64,000 nucleotides of DNA from Nelumbo lutea. Lineage: Eukaryota; Streptophyta; Magnoliopsida; Proteales; Nelumbonaceae. The position numbers and the translations under genes are program-made. The notes beneath the pieces are model-generated. The model saw only the letters and a list, made by a program, of their open reading frames with translations. It did no database searches and was not told the DNA's origin. This document shows, piece by piece, positions 20,452-31,365 of the stretch. The stretch is from contig JAKGHH010000005.1 in the NCBI GenBank assembly GCA_022828595.1, positions 24,874,193 through 24,938,192 of the forward strand. The letters run 5' to 3'. Within the stretch, counting starts at the first letter, position 1. Each line of letters begins with the position of its first letter.

Positions 20452-22404
20452 CCACTCCCCTAGTTTTGAAGTTGAGGAATTAAGTAGTCCAATTCGTTCT
20501 TTGACTGAAGAACTTCAAGTTGATGTCTAGATGGGCTTCTGGACCTTTTGGTGTTCTTCGGTGAAGGTCGCAATCTTGAGAACCAGGCAATATAGGGAAT
20601 GGTCGAGGAATCTTTCCATTGTTGGCTGCATAACTCTAAAAGCTCTGACTTTGGAATCCGAACCATTCCCTAAAATGTTGCACAGTTGTGTAGCTTGGCG
20701 GAGGGCCAAAGTGTCAAACTAAGCATCCGAGTTCATCGTATTGGGGCCAAGGAACAACTTTGGTTCCAAATGGAAGTCGAGCTTTGGTGTCGTGGTGATG
20801 CTCGGCCAAGGTGCACCAAGATTTGGAACCATGCCCTGCGTCTTGGCACCAAGGGATATGGCTCGGATCCGAGCTACATATTCTATTCCCATGGAATACC
20901 AAATGAGGTGTCCACTTCCCGGGGAGATGGCCATTGATCCTCATCCCGGTGAACTATGCGTTTATGAGCACAGTTTGGAGGTTGGGTTGTGGTTCCTATT
21001 GAGCAAAGGGTTCGTCGATGTGCTAAACTGATACAAGGTGTTGTCAGTGCAGCTGATGCCAAACTCCTTTAGGTTCCTGCTCGGACTTATGTCCTACTGT
21101 GTTGTCTGTGATGTCGATATGACCTTCGGGATGGTGAACTTTATGCTCCAGCTGAAACACCACCAGCAGGGGTACTATTACTTCTCCACTCGGTGGAACA
21201 TTTGGTCATTAGTTGGGCCCCTTCCTCCGTGAAGCACTGGAAAGAGTTGTTCTTCTTAGTGTGCATTCCCAAGGGTCCCCCTTTTCCTACCAAGCTGCGG
21301 GAGCTGAGGACGACTCTGCTGCAGCCCCAATGGTCAGCACTCACTTGGGAGGAGAGGTTGGCCCTCAACATGATTCAAGAAATTGACGTTATTGCATACA
21401 CATCCTCGAAGATATTGATGCTTGTTAGGCTGAGGAGAGGGTGGCTAGTTTGTTTCCTTTACTATTCGTTCATCGAGTTAAATTTATCTTATCTTTCTTT
21501 TACTTACATCGAGTATCTTGTGTTGTAGGTACAAGTATGGTTAGCGAGGAATAGATTGTTCACTGAATGAAGGCACTTCGACAAAGACAAGAGCAAGCCG
21601 ATGTGCAACCAATAGCTTGCCCCAAGATAGGAGAACAGCCACATTCCGTGAATAGGGGGCTCTTCGGCAATAGAGAGTCCAGCAATAGGAGGTTGAGGAG
21701 GACAACATTGTCGTGGTTGACCCTATAGGGGTTCGTCGTCCCATAGGCACATCTGTAACTAAGGCAGGCAGTAGCTTGGGTCTACACATGCCGAGGTGGT
21801 CGGCTTGTTTGGATGACAATGTGGAGATGCCTGGGGTTCCTGAGTAGTTATTGCGGGGAATCATGACAATGTCAATAGCTTGGGAACCAATCGAGGTCGG
21901 CAACGGAGCACTAGAGTGTGCACTACTATGGTCTATGGCCTAGGTCTCCTCTTCTTATTCCTTGTGTTTCATTCTCTTTCTTAGTATACTTATCATGTTT
22001 GTCTACAAAATGCTTGTTTGGCGATCACGCTAGTTGGTCATCTTAAAGACCTCCAATCATCGTACGAATGGTAACACTCTATGTATCTATGGCAGAAGGC
22101 CCAGTTGGCCGAGCTACTAGCTGCTAGGGAGAGATCGGCCACTCTTGAGAGGGAGGTTGCCAAGCTAAAGGTATAGTTGGCCAAGTAGGCCCGCCTCGTC
22201 CAGGAGCTGAAGTGAGAAATCGCCAAGCTTAAGGCAGAGAAAGACAGGTTGAGGCAAGAGGCTACTAAGGAGGCAATCAACCAGTACAAGGTGTTAGAGG
22301 AGATGCAACTACAGATGGACGAATACACCAAAGCTTCCTTTGCGGCTAGGATCAACCTCTTTTGTCGAATGATCCTTCGCCGCCATCTGGAGTCGGCCGA
22401 TGAG
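20452..22404 (+). pseudogene. Tat-A antisense gene, unit 3, N-terminus deleted
   Basis: The leader (20452-20828) is fused directly to the domain region at about 20829 (ATTTGG|AACCATGCCC). About 0.9 kb, including the ATG and Ser-rich start seen at 24864-25050, is missing. TTTGG occurs at both deletion edges. The domain follows (PLPGEMAIDPHPGELCVYEH ... LMPNSFRFLLGLMS, 20900-21330), then the linker and the coiled coil with NQYKVLEEMQLQMDEYTKAS (to about 22380). It ends at GGCCGATGAG, where OMT upstream sequence starts again. Confidence 0.75.
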
Positions 22405-22493
22405 TTTGGTCTCTTCAATTTGAGTGGTTGGACGTATGCCCTTTGTCCTATTTCATAAATTGTTTTAGTTGATTAATTTTATTTCTGTTTTAA
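22405..22493 (+). other. OMT upstream start of unit 4 (tandem junction)
   Basis: TTTGGTCTCTTCAATTTGAGTGG matches 19100-19125, so units 3 and 4 are a direct tandem duplication of upstream region, LTR and antisense gene. No gene. Confidence 0.65.
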
Positions 22494-22760
22494 GGTTGTG
22501 TTTGGTTGCAAGGCAAATAAATTTGTATTGATGCAGAGTTATAGCAGTGCAAATGATTTGGTTGAAAATTCTGATTTATTTTTGTGCCAAATTTTACCTT
22601 ATTTTCTTTAATTGTAGTTCAAATAAAGTAAAATAAGATGTGAAGCAGAATAAAGTAAAGCGCAAAACAAAATGAAATCAAAATATGCATTATTTTCATT
22701 TGCACTCCCATGCATTTTTATACTAATGCAAACAATTTTGTGTTGCAACCAAAAGCAGCC
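22494..22760 (+). mobile_element. Tourist-like MITE, copy 3
   Basis: GGTTGTGTTTGGTTGCAA ... CAACCAAAAGCAGCC, flanked by TAA at 22491-22493 and 22761-22763. About 267 bp. Confidence 0.85.
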
Positions 22761-22764
22761 TAAA

Positions 22765-22883
22765 GCTCAGCTTGAAAAGAGTACAGATACAAATATACAT
22801 GTAGAGTACAAAATCTTGTATTTTGCATTATTTGGTATATATTTACACAACAAAATTGTATTTGTACTCTTTCCAAACTGAGC
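22765..22883. repeat. Hairpin copy 3
   Basis: Arms GCTCAGCTTGAAAAGAGTAC and TACTCTTTCCAAACTGAGC with two mismatches. The right arm of the large inverted repeat starts inside it at 22812. Confidence 0.7.
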
Positions 22884-23241
22884 CAAAGTAGTTAGTAGTA
22901 CTAGTAATTAATTTTTTTTTTTGGTGTTTCTCATCTTTGCTCTGTTGTTTTCTTGCTTGTGGAGTGAAATTCTATTAACCAAAGAAAAAGAAGAAGATAT
23001 TTTCGTTGGTAACAAAGAAAAAAAGAAACAAAAGTTTAGGTAGAAGCCTACCTAATGGCTGGTAGTGGTTGCCATCAAACTACAATTCCCATCACGCATT
23101 CACATTACATGTCATTAGCATCATGGACGAGCCATAATATAGTTCATAAATTGTGAGATTGTGAGCCATGAGTGAGATTATCTTTATTCTAACTGTGCAA
23201 CTTTCTTTCTAGTTCTGGTATACAGTGAGTATGGATTTTGA
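22884..23241 (+). promoter_or_regulatory. OMT3 promoter and start codon
   Basis: Conserved with OMT1 2670-2979. ATGGATTTTGA (ATG at 23231) replaces ATGGCTTTAAT just before the Tat LTR. The remaining exon 1 of the same gene resumes 10 kb away at 33258. Confidence 0.7.
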
Positions 23242-23751
23242 TGCTGCTCAAACCGAGGTGGTGTACGAATTGAGGAGAGCAACCAGGTAGTCCTTGTTGA
23301 CAGGGCGAGACCGAGCTACAAGGATGAGGCTATGCTTCAAGACCTGTGATCAAGAAAGAAATCAGAGGCCCGATGAGTTATCCTTGGGTAAGTACTCTGA
23401 CGCTCAAGTTAGTAAGAAGTGGTGGGTGGTCAGGCCAAGCTAAGTAGCAGTACTGGTCTCAGAAGTAGGATCCCTTACCTCGAGCATGGAGTGCCTTTTA
23501 ATATCTAAAGATCCGTATCCTGGCCAGAGGTACTCGAGATAGAGTCCCATTCCCTAGTGGAGTCATCTTTCCTTACTCCTTATTTGTAATTGTGCTCATC
23601 CGCATGACGTGTAGTTGACATGGCTAGAAGGATAAGACGGGGCCACAGTAATAGTATAGCTAGGCTGATGTGGTAAAACCAGGATGACATGGCAAAGTGA
23701 TAGCTAGGCGGTCACGTGTCTCGCAGGACCAGCTCAACCATGACCCGAACA
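23242..23751 (-). mobile_element. Tat-A 3' LTR (unit 4)
   Basis: Plus-strand TGCTGCTCAAACC to CCCGAACA, 510 bp. The minus-strand polypurine tract CTGGGGGAGTAG abuts it (23752-23763). Confidence 0.85.
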
Positions 23752-23763
23752 CTACTCCCCCAG

Positions 23764-24863
23764 TACTGAAGTCGAGGAATGAAGTAGTCCAATTCGTTCT
23801 TCAGTTGAAGAACTTCAAGTTGATGTCTAGATGGGCATCTGGCCCTTTTGGTGTTCCCCGATGATTGTCGCAATCTTGAGAACCAGGCAATATGGGGAAT
23901 GGTCGAGGAATCTTCCCATCGTTGGCTGCAAAACTCTAAAAGCTCTGACTTCGGAATTCGAACCACTCCCCAAAATGTTGTCCGGTTGTGTAGCTTGGTG
24001 AAGGGCCAAAGTTTCAAACTGAACTTCCGAGTCTGTCCTGTTGGGGCCGAGGAACGACTCTGGTTCCAAGTGGAAGTCAAGCTTTGGTGCCTTGGTGATG
24101 CTCGACCATGGTGCATCGAGATTTGGAGTTGGATCCGTATTTCGGAATTGGGGTTTGTGTCATGCTCAGCTTTGATGTGCCGACCTTTCGAAATCGAGGC
24201 TTAGCTCGGCCGTATGCTGAGGAAAGGCCTTTTGCTGACTTTGGAGGCCGAACTCTAGAACTGAGGTTGTGATGTTCGGCCACGGGGTGCCGGGTTGTGA
24301 AGACAGGTTCCTTCAGGGTTTCCGAGCTGTGAAACTAAAGTCGTCATGATTCGTCAATGCCATGTCAGTCGTTGTCGAGATGTCTTTCGCTCGTCGACTG
24401 CAAAACTAAAATGAGAACCGAAGTTTTGGTTCCCAAACCACTCCCCCAGTTCTACTGTCGAGGAGGGGAGTCCTCGACCAGACTACTGCATGGCCCTGTA
24501 GCCTTAAGCAGCCTATCTGAGGACTTGAGTGGCCTAGTTGAGGGTTTGCTTCGAAGGTTGGACCAGTACTACGGTCTCCGCAGCAAAGGTTGGACCAGTA
24601 GTGTAGTTGAACCGGTGCAATTAATAGGCGTAACTACTGCCTGTGGAGGATGCCACATCAGTTTTCGAGGCTTCCCGTCATACGTTATTGGTCGCGTCGA
24701 TTGGTCTTCTATAGCATTGTTAGAGGTGCTTCATCTGCACCGTTGATCTTGTCTCGGTCTGTGCCCTTGATGGTTATAAAAGGGAACACAGTGGATAGCT
24801 CGACAACTAACACGGCAGATCGCTTGGTGGCCGTCGCTCCTCAGATCTTGTGAATTGCCCGGT
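23764..24863 (+). promoter_or_regulatory. Leader and TATA box of the Tat-A antisense gene
   Basis: Non-coding 1.1 kb, with TATAAAAGGGAACACAG at about 24775-24791 roughly 85 bp before the ATG at 24864. Core-promoter spacing is good. The OMT3 promoter lies further upstream on the same strand, so two promoters could in principle reach the gene. Confidence 0.55.
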
Positions 24864-26718
24864 ATGTCCTTTTCATCTCATCAGTCCTCTTCCTCTTTTG
24901 GGTCCTTTAGTAGTTCCGATTCCAGCTTTTCTCACGGCTCGAACTACGAGCCTGAGCTGAGAGATTTTGTGGCTGCCAAAGTTGAGGAGGCTGAGGCTGG
25001 TCTCTCCGAGATGGAAGCAGAGCTTTCTCTACAGTCAAGTTGTCGGTTTGGCACCACGCCCTACGTCTTGGCGCCCGGGGATATGGCTCGGATCCGAGCT
25101 ACGTACACCATTCCCACAGCTCAGTGAACTATGTCTTTATGAGCATAGTTTGGAGGCTAGGCTGAGGATCCCGTTGAGCGAGGGGTTCGTCGAGGTGCTA
25201 AATTGGTACAGGGTGTTGCCAATGTAGCTGATGCCAAACTCATTTAGATTCCTTCTTGGACTTATGTCCTACTGTGCTGTCTATGATGTTGAGCTGACCC
25301 TGGTGATGGTGAACTTTATTCTCCAGCTGAAACACCATCAGCAGGGGTACTATAAACTTCTCTCCACTCGGTGGAATATTCGGTCGTCGTTAGTCGGGGC
25401 CCTTCCGATGAAAACTAGAAGGAGTCGCTCTTCTTCGTGCGCATTCCAAAGGGGTCCTCCTTTTCCTACACACAGTTGCGTGAGTCAAGGATGACTCTAC
25501 TAGAGCCGCAATGGTAATGCTCACTTAGGAGGAGAGGTCAGCCCTGAGAAAGATTCATGAAATCGACGTTATCGCATACACATCCTCGAAGATGTTTGAT
25601 GCTCGTTGGAGGATGGAGTGAGGGTGGCTGGTCTGTTTCCTTTACTATTCATTCATCGAGTTAAATTTTATCTTGCTTGCCTTTACTTACATTGGGTATC
25701 CTGTGTTGTAGGTATAAGTATGGTTAGCGAGGAAGAGATTGTCACCGGATGAAGGCACTTCAACAAAGATAGGAGCAAGCCGGTGTTCAATCGGAAAAGC
25801 TCAATCCAAGACAGGAGAATGGCAACATTTTGTGAATAGGGGGCTTGTCGGCAACAGAGAGTCTGACAGCGGGAGGGTTGAGGGGAGCGACGACGTTGTC
25901 GTGGTCGACCCTGAAGGGGTTCGTCATCCCATAGCACGTTGCTAACTAAAGGTAGGTAGTAGCTTGGGTCTGCACGTGCCAAGGTGGTCAGTTTCGTTTA
26001 GATGACAATCTGGAGATGTCTAGGGTTCCCAAGCAGTTATTGTGAGGAATCATGATAAATGTTCAATAGCTTGGGAATCAATTGGAGTTGGCAGCGGAGA
26101 GAACTGGAGTGTGCGCTGCTATGGTTGTGGCATAGGTAAGTCTCCTTTTCTTATTCCTTTGTGTTTCGTTCTCTTTCTTGTTATACTTATCAGTGTTCGT
26201 TTGCAAAATGCTTGTGCAGCGATCGTGCCGGTTGATTATCTTCGGGACCTCAAGTCATCATACAAATAGGAACAGTCTGAGTATCTATGGCAGAAGGCCC
26301 AGTTGGCCGAGCTGCAGGCTGTTGGGGAGAGATCGCTCTTAAGAGGGAGGTTGCCGAGCTAAAGGTATAGTTGGCCAGGCAGACCAGCCTTGTCTGGGAC
26401 CTGAAGCGAGAGATTGCTGAGCTTAAGGCAAAGTGAGATAGGTTGAGGCAGGAGGATACTGACGAGGTAGCCATCCAGTACAAGGCATCAGAAGAGATGC
26501 AGTTGCAAATGGAGGAATACACCAAAGCTTCCTTTGTAGCTAGGTTCAACCTCTTTTGTCGAATGATCCTTCATCGCCATCTAGAGTTGGCCGATGAGTC
26601 ATAGGGCTGGGGTGCTTTGGATTTGGATTCTTCGCAAGGATCCGCCGAGGGAGCTGATGTTGAGGTCGAAGTTGTTAATTGTGTTGCTGACTCTACCACC
26701 GAGGATTGAGCGGCTTCC
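24864..26718 (+). pseudogene. Tat-A antisense gene, Transposase_28-like with introns
   Basis: ATG 24864 opens a Ser-rich N-terminus (MSFSSHQSSSSFGSFSSSDS). It is followed by an acidic stretch and the gypsy-type transposon domain (about 25060-25500; YEHSLEARLRIPLSEGFVE, LMPNSFRFLLGLMSYC, then the aromatic GYY...STRWN). A probable intron ends at ...GTGTTGTAG (about 25712). A second has a clear GTAAGT donor at 26136 and a CTTGTGCAG acceptor at 26219. The last exon encodes AQLAELQA-type coiled coil and a tail with FNLFCRMILHRHLELADES. Small indels and stops break the frame. Function unknown; the family occurs as an extra ORF in Tat elements. Confidence 0.7.
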
Positions 26719-27589
26719 TTCTCTCTCTTTTTTCTGTTGTTTTGAGTTTTTTTGGGGCTCGGTATGCCAAGCCTTAAGCGATGTAATGAAGGATTTTGAG
26801 TTGAATATTTAGTGTTTCTTTTGTCTACCCATATGTTGCTATCCTAGTGCCTTTTTCTTTCCCTAGTCGAAGCAAGTCAAGCCGGGCTATTGTGTGTTGG
26901 GCTGGGTTATGCCTCAACATCTTATTATACAATTTTCTATTGGCCTTATTGTACCATTTTCTGTTAGCTGGGGTAGGTTGTGCCTTGGGTAACCTCTTTG
27001 TACTCCTGTGATTTTAGTTTGTTGGTCGAGGCATAGCTAGCCGAGCAACAACTCAGCATCCCCAGTTGTGTGTCGACTGAGAAGTAGTTGCCCGAGGCAT
27101 AGCTGGCTGGGTTATGCCTTGGCATCCCCAGTCTTGTCGCAACCGAGGTGTAGTTGGCTGAGGCATAGCCAACCAGGTTATGCCTCAGCATCCCCGCTCT
27201 TGTGCCAACCGAGGTGGAGTTGCCCGAGATCTTTCATTTCTCGAGTTCTCAACCAAGGGGCGCTTAGTTTCCGGTCATAGGAGCCTTTGGGGCCCTTCTA
27301 GGGCTAGCCGTTTCCCAGGTAGCTCGAACGTTAAGCTGGAGGAAGTGCGGAGTTTCTCAACCGCCCTCAGGCCTTGGTGGGTAGGTGTATTCTTCCTCCA
27401 CATTTAGGCTCATCTGTTGTCAGCTGAGTCGGGTAGCTTAGTCGGTGATACACTACTGAGCTAGGCATAATGGGCTCAGCCGTTCAGGGACAACCGGAGT
27501 CAACTCATTTGGAGGTGCGGCTCAGCATGTGTATGTGTAGTGTGTGCGCCTTGGGGTCAGAGCTGTAGCTTAAAAGGTAGGAAACTTTT
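26719..27589 (-). mobile_element. Tat-A spacer between integrase and antisense gene
   Basis: No conserved reading frame. It contains three tandem 66-bp units at 27028-27225 and looser copies of GGGTTATGCCTCAACATC on the left (26910-26930). Tandem repeats in the 3' untranslated part are typical of Tat-lineage elements. Confidence 0.6.
27028..27225. repeat. Tandem repeat, 66 bp x 3
   Basis: Units at 27028-27093, 27094-27159 and 27160-27225 each start GAGGCATAGC and end with GTAGTTG or GGAGTTG plus three bases. All three are exactly 66 bp, with moderate divergence. 66 is a multiple of three, but stops occur in several frames. Confidence 0.85.
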
Positions 27590-30500
27590 ATTACTTGCAA
27601 ATCCACTAGTAGTACATCCTGAGATTTCCCGAGTTCCAACTCCTCAATATTGGTCTGCCATCTTGGTCTTCAAGCCTGTAGGTGCCTGGGCCCAGGACCT
27701 TGGTGACTCTATACAGCCCTTTCCAATTTGGTCCAAGTTTTCCTTCTCCGGGTGCGGGTACTATGACTTTGTAGAGGATGAGGTCGCCATCCTCTGCTGT
27801 TGTGCTACCATCCTAACATATGCTCAGACCCAGGCTTCCTCAATTAGGTCTCACTCTACGCGGAGGTCCTCATTGTTCTGGTCTCCATCTAAGAGCTTGG
27901 TCTGGAGGGTTGGAGAACCTATCTCTACAGGAACCAAAACCGCGGCCCCATAGGTCAAACTAAAGTGGGTCTCACCAGTGGTTGCCCGCAGAGTAGTCTT
28001 GTATTCCCAAAGTATGCTCGGCAGTTCCTCAACCCACCTCCCCTTGGCTTGGTCTAGCCAAGTCTTCAGGTCGTGCAACAAGGATCGGCTGGTTAACTCG
28101 GTTTGCCCATTGCTCTGGGGTTGGTGTACAGCCGTGGCCCGAGGGTCGATCTTTAGGTCGAAGTAGAGGGCTTCAAACTTTTGGCCAGTGAACTGTGTCT
28201 TGTTATCTGTGATGAAGATCCATTGAATACTGAATTGACAGACAATACATAGCCAGAAAAAATTTTAGGCATTATGCGTAGTAATGCGTGCTAGAGCTTC
28301 GGCTTCTACCGATTTAGTGAAGTGATCCACCGCCACCAAAAGGAACTTCTTCTGAGAAATCATAGTGGGAAAGGGGCCGAGGTTGTTCATCCCCCATTGC
28401 ACGAACGACCACTGGCTGGTAATTGGCTTTAGAGGAACTACAGGCTTGTGGTGGACATTGGAGTGTCGCTGGCAACTATCGCATCTCCAAACCAATTGAG
28501 TTGCATCCAGTTTCATCGTCGGATAGAAATAACCTTATCGAAGTGCCTTGTGTGCCAGCGTGCATGCGCCAGGATGGTCTCCACAAATGCCTTCATGGAT
28601 CTCCTTGAGGACGCAGTCTGCCTCGAATAGGGAGAGCCATTTCAAGTAGGAGAGAGCCACAGAAAAAATTCTGTCCAATCTTTTGGAAGTGTGCCTTTGC
28701 TGAGGTACTGTGTTATAGGGTCCACCCAGAATGGGTCATGTTGTACCAGGAGGACGAGGAGAGTTATCTACGTGATGGTCGACTGGGCCACGGTGTCCAA
28801 CCATGCTTATTTTCCAAGGTCGGTTCTTAGGGAGCTGGCCATCGTGGACGTTCTCGTCTCAATTTGTCTATGGATCTGGTTAACAACTAGTTGAGAGTCA
28901 CTGAAGGCTTCTATTCTCTGAGCTCCCAGGTCTATGGCAAGGCGTAGCCCGGCAATCATAACCTCATACTCAACCTCATTGTTGGATCCTTTAAACTTGA
29001 ACCTGAGGGCATGCAATAACATCGTGTCATCTGGGCGGAGGAGAATAAGATTGACTTTGTTGCCTTGTTGATTGGATGAGTCGTCCATGTGTAGGGTCCA
29101 TATTTGTGATGACGGGGTAGGATCCTCTATGGTGAATGCGCATTTGGCAATGAAGTCAGCTAGGGACTGAGTTTTGATCGCAGGCCGGGATGCATACTCG
29201 ATGTCGAACTCACTAAACTCCATTCTCCATTTGATCAAGCAGCCATATGCTTCCAGCCTTTGGAGGACCAGCCTAAGCAGCTGGTCAGTGAGCACTCAAA
29301 TAGTGTGGCTCAGAAAGTATGGTCTGAGCGTTATTGCTGAGGTGACCAAAGCCAGAGCTATTTTCTCCAAGTTAGAGTACCGGGTTTTTGCGCCACCAAG
29401 GACTCTACTGGTATAGTGAATCAGCTTCTATACCCGACCTTCCTCCTTGACTAATACTGAGTTGACGACCTAATCCCCGGCTGAGAGGTAAAGCAATAGC
29501 TCATCCCCTGGACTCGGCTTGGTGAAGAGAGGCAGCGAACTTAGGTACTGCTTTAGTTCTTGAAAGGACTATTCACATTCCTTGGTCCATTGGAAGTCCT
29601 TCGGTCATTTGAGGGCTTTGAAGAAGGGTAGACACCGGTCCATAGACTTGGATATGAACCAGCTAAGGGCAAATATTCTATCGGTGAGCCGTTGTGTATC
29701 TTTGTGGGTTCGAGCAGAATGCATGTCCAGGATGGCTTGTATTTTCTCTAGGTTTGCTTCAATCCCCCTTTGTGTCCCCATAAACCCCAGGAATTCACCT
29801 AAGCCGACACCGAAAGCACAATTGGTCAGGCTCAGCTTCATCTTATACTTCTTGAGGGTATTGAAGACTTCCTTTAGGTCGGCAAGGTGCCGCTCGGCCT
29901 TCTTGCTCTTCACTAGCATGTTGTCGATCTACACTTCTACATTTCGACAGAGTAGATCTTTGAACACCTCATTCACCAGCCTTTGGTAAGTTGCGTTGGC
30001 GCTCTTGAGGCCAAAGGGCATGACCTTGTAGCAATACAAACCATGATTGATGATAAAGGCTATTTTCTCCTGATCATTGGGATGCATTTGGATCTGATTG
30101 TACCCTGAGAAGGCATCCATAAAGCTTAGGAGTTCAAGGTCGTTGTTGCATCAACAAGTTGGTCGATCATTGTTAAAGGAAAGTTGTATTTGGGGTAGGG
30201 TTTGTTTAGGTCAGTGAAGTCGATGCATATTCTCCACTTCCTATTGGATTTTTCACCATTACTACATTGGCCAGCTAGTCGAGATACTTGACATCCCTAA
30301 TGAAGCCGGCATTGAGTAGCTTTTGTACTTCATCTGCAATCACCTTCCACCATTCTGTTGTGAAATTCCTCTTCCTCTACTTGACAGGTCGGTAGTGGGG
30401 GTCAGCGTTCAAATGGTGTGTAATGACTTCGGGGTCAATCCCTGACATATCTACTGTCGTCAGGCAAATACATCAGCGTGGTCTCTTAGTAGCTATACAA

Positions 30501-31088
30501 GCTCTTCCCAGAGGTGGTCATTTAAGAGAGAGCCGACCTGGACTCTCCTCTCGGGGTTTCCTTCATTAAGCGGTACCTGGATGAGGTCTTCGACTGGTTA
30601 TCCACGACATGTCCTCACCTCATCTCGGAAGTTATAGGCTTCTGTCCTTCTGTGACCGGTCATTGTTCTCAGTAGGAGAGCAGGTAGAACTTCCATGCAA
30701 TTTTATGATCCCCACATGCTACCCCTATATCATATTCAATTGGGAACTTCATATCAAGATGGAATGTGGAGACTGCAGATTGCAGAGCATTAAGGGCTAG
30801 CCTACCAAGGATGGCATTGTACGAAGAGGGGCAATGAACCACAGTGAAGTCCACCATGGTCGTCGTAGTAACGTCACCATCTTCAATTAGTAAGGGGAGA
30901 GTTATTTTCCCAATGGGCAAGAGGGACTCCCTAGAGAAGCCCATTAGGGGAGTGTCAACGGGGGTGAGGCACTTTTTGTCCATTCCGAGCTTCTCAAGCG
31001 CATCCTCGAAGAGTACATCAGTAGAGCTACCCTTGTTAACCAGGACCCATCTTATCTCGAAGTTGGTCACCTTGGTCATGAAGACCAA
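27590..31088 (-). pseudogene. Tat-A pol: PR, RT, RNase H, archaeal-type RNase H, INT
   Basis: Protease: 31088-30669, ending NAILGRLALNAL. The VLVDNGSS-type active site reads VLVNKGSS, so the catalytic Asp is lost. RT: about 30260-29605, with DAFSGYNQI and MPFGLKSANATYQRL. The YVDD position reads stop-IDN at about 29930. RNase H then the second, archaeal-type RNase H (29120-28807) with HMDDSSN, NNEVEYE and SDSQLV. Integrase: 28516-27851 plus a C-terminal GKLGPNWKGLYRV...YRLEDQDGRP (to about 27600). Its first catalytic Asp is Asn (WGMNNLGPFP). Multiple stops and frameshifts make it inactive. Confidence 0.85.
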
Positions 31089-31365
31089 GTCATCGTCATG
31101 TGTGGTCTGAACCGCCCGGAGATCATCGTCGGTGAATGTGATGATCTAGCCGCACTTCTTCTTGTGCCCCGATTGTCAATCTCGCACAGTCGTGCATACT
31201 TCTTGTGCCTCGAGCTACTCTCCCCTCCTGTAGTGATTCCACCTGATATGATGTGGATGACACCAATAGGGGGAGCTCGAGGCGGTGATCGAGCATCCTC
31301 CGTACGCTATTCTTCCTATGTTGGGTTCTTGCTCTTGACGAATCCGCCTAGGTACCCACGCCTGA

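Larger units (their letters stand above)
22812..26718. repeat. Right arm of the 3.9-kb inverted repeat
   Basis: Near-identical reverse complement of 9503-13392. Differences cluster as 1-3 base indels around 25350-25450 and in runs such as 25890-25930. At 26718 (GGATTGAGCGGCTTCC) homology stops and Tat-A spacer begins. Confidence 0.85.

Noticed and set aside
27540..27953. 137-codon plus-strand frame
   Set aside because: The minus strand here encodes the Tat integrase C-terminus (GKLGPNWKG...YRLEDQDGRP), so the plus frame is a shadow.
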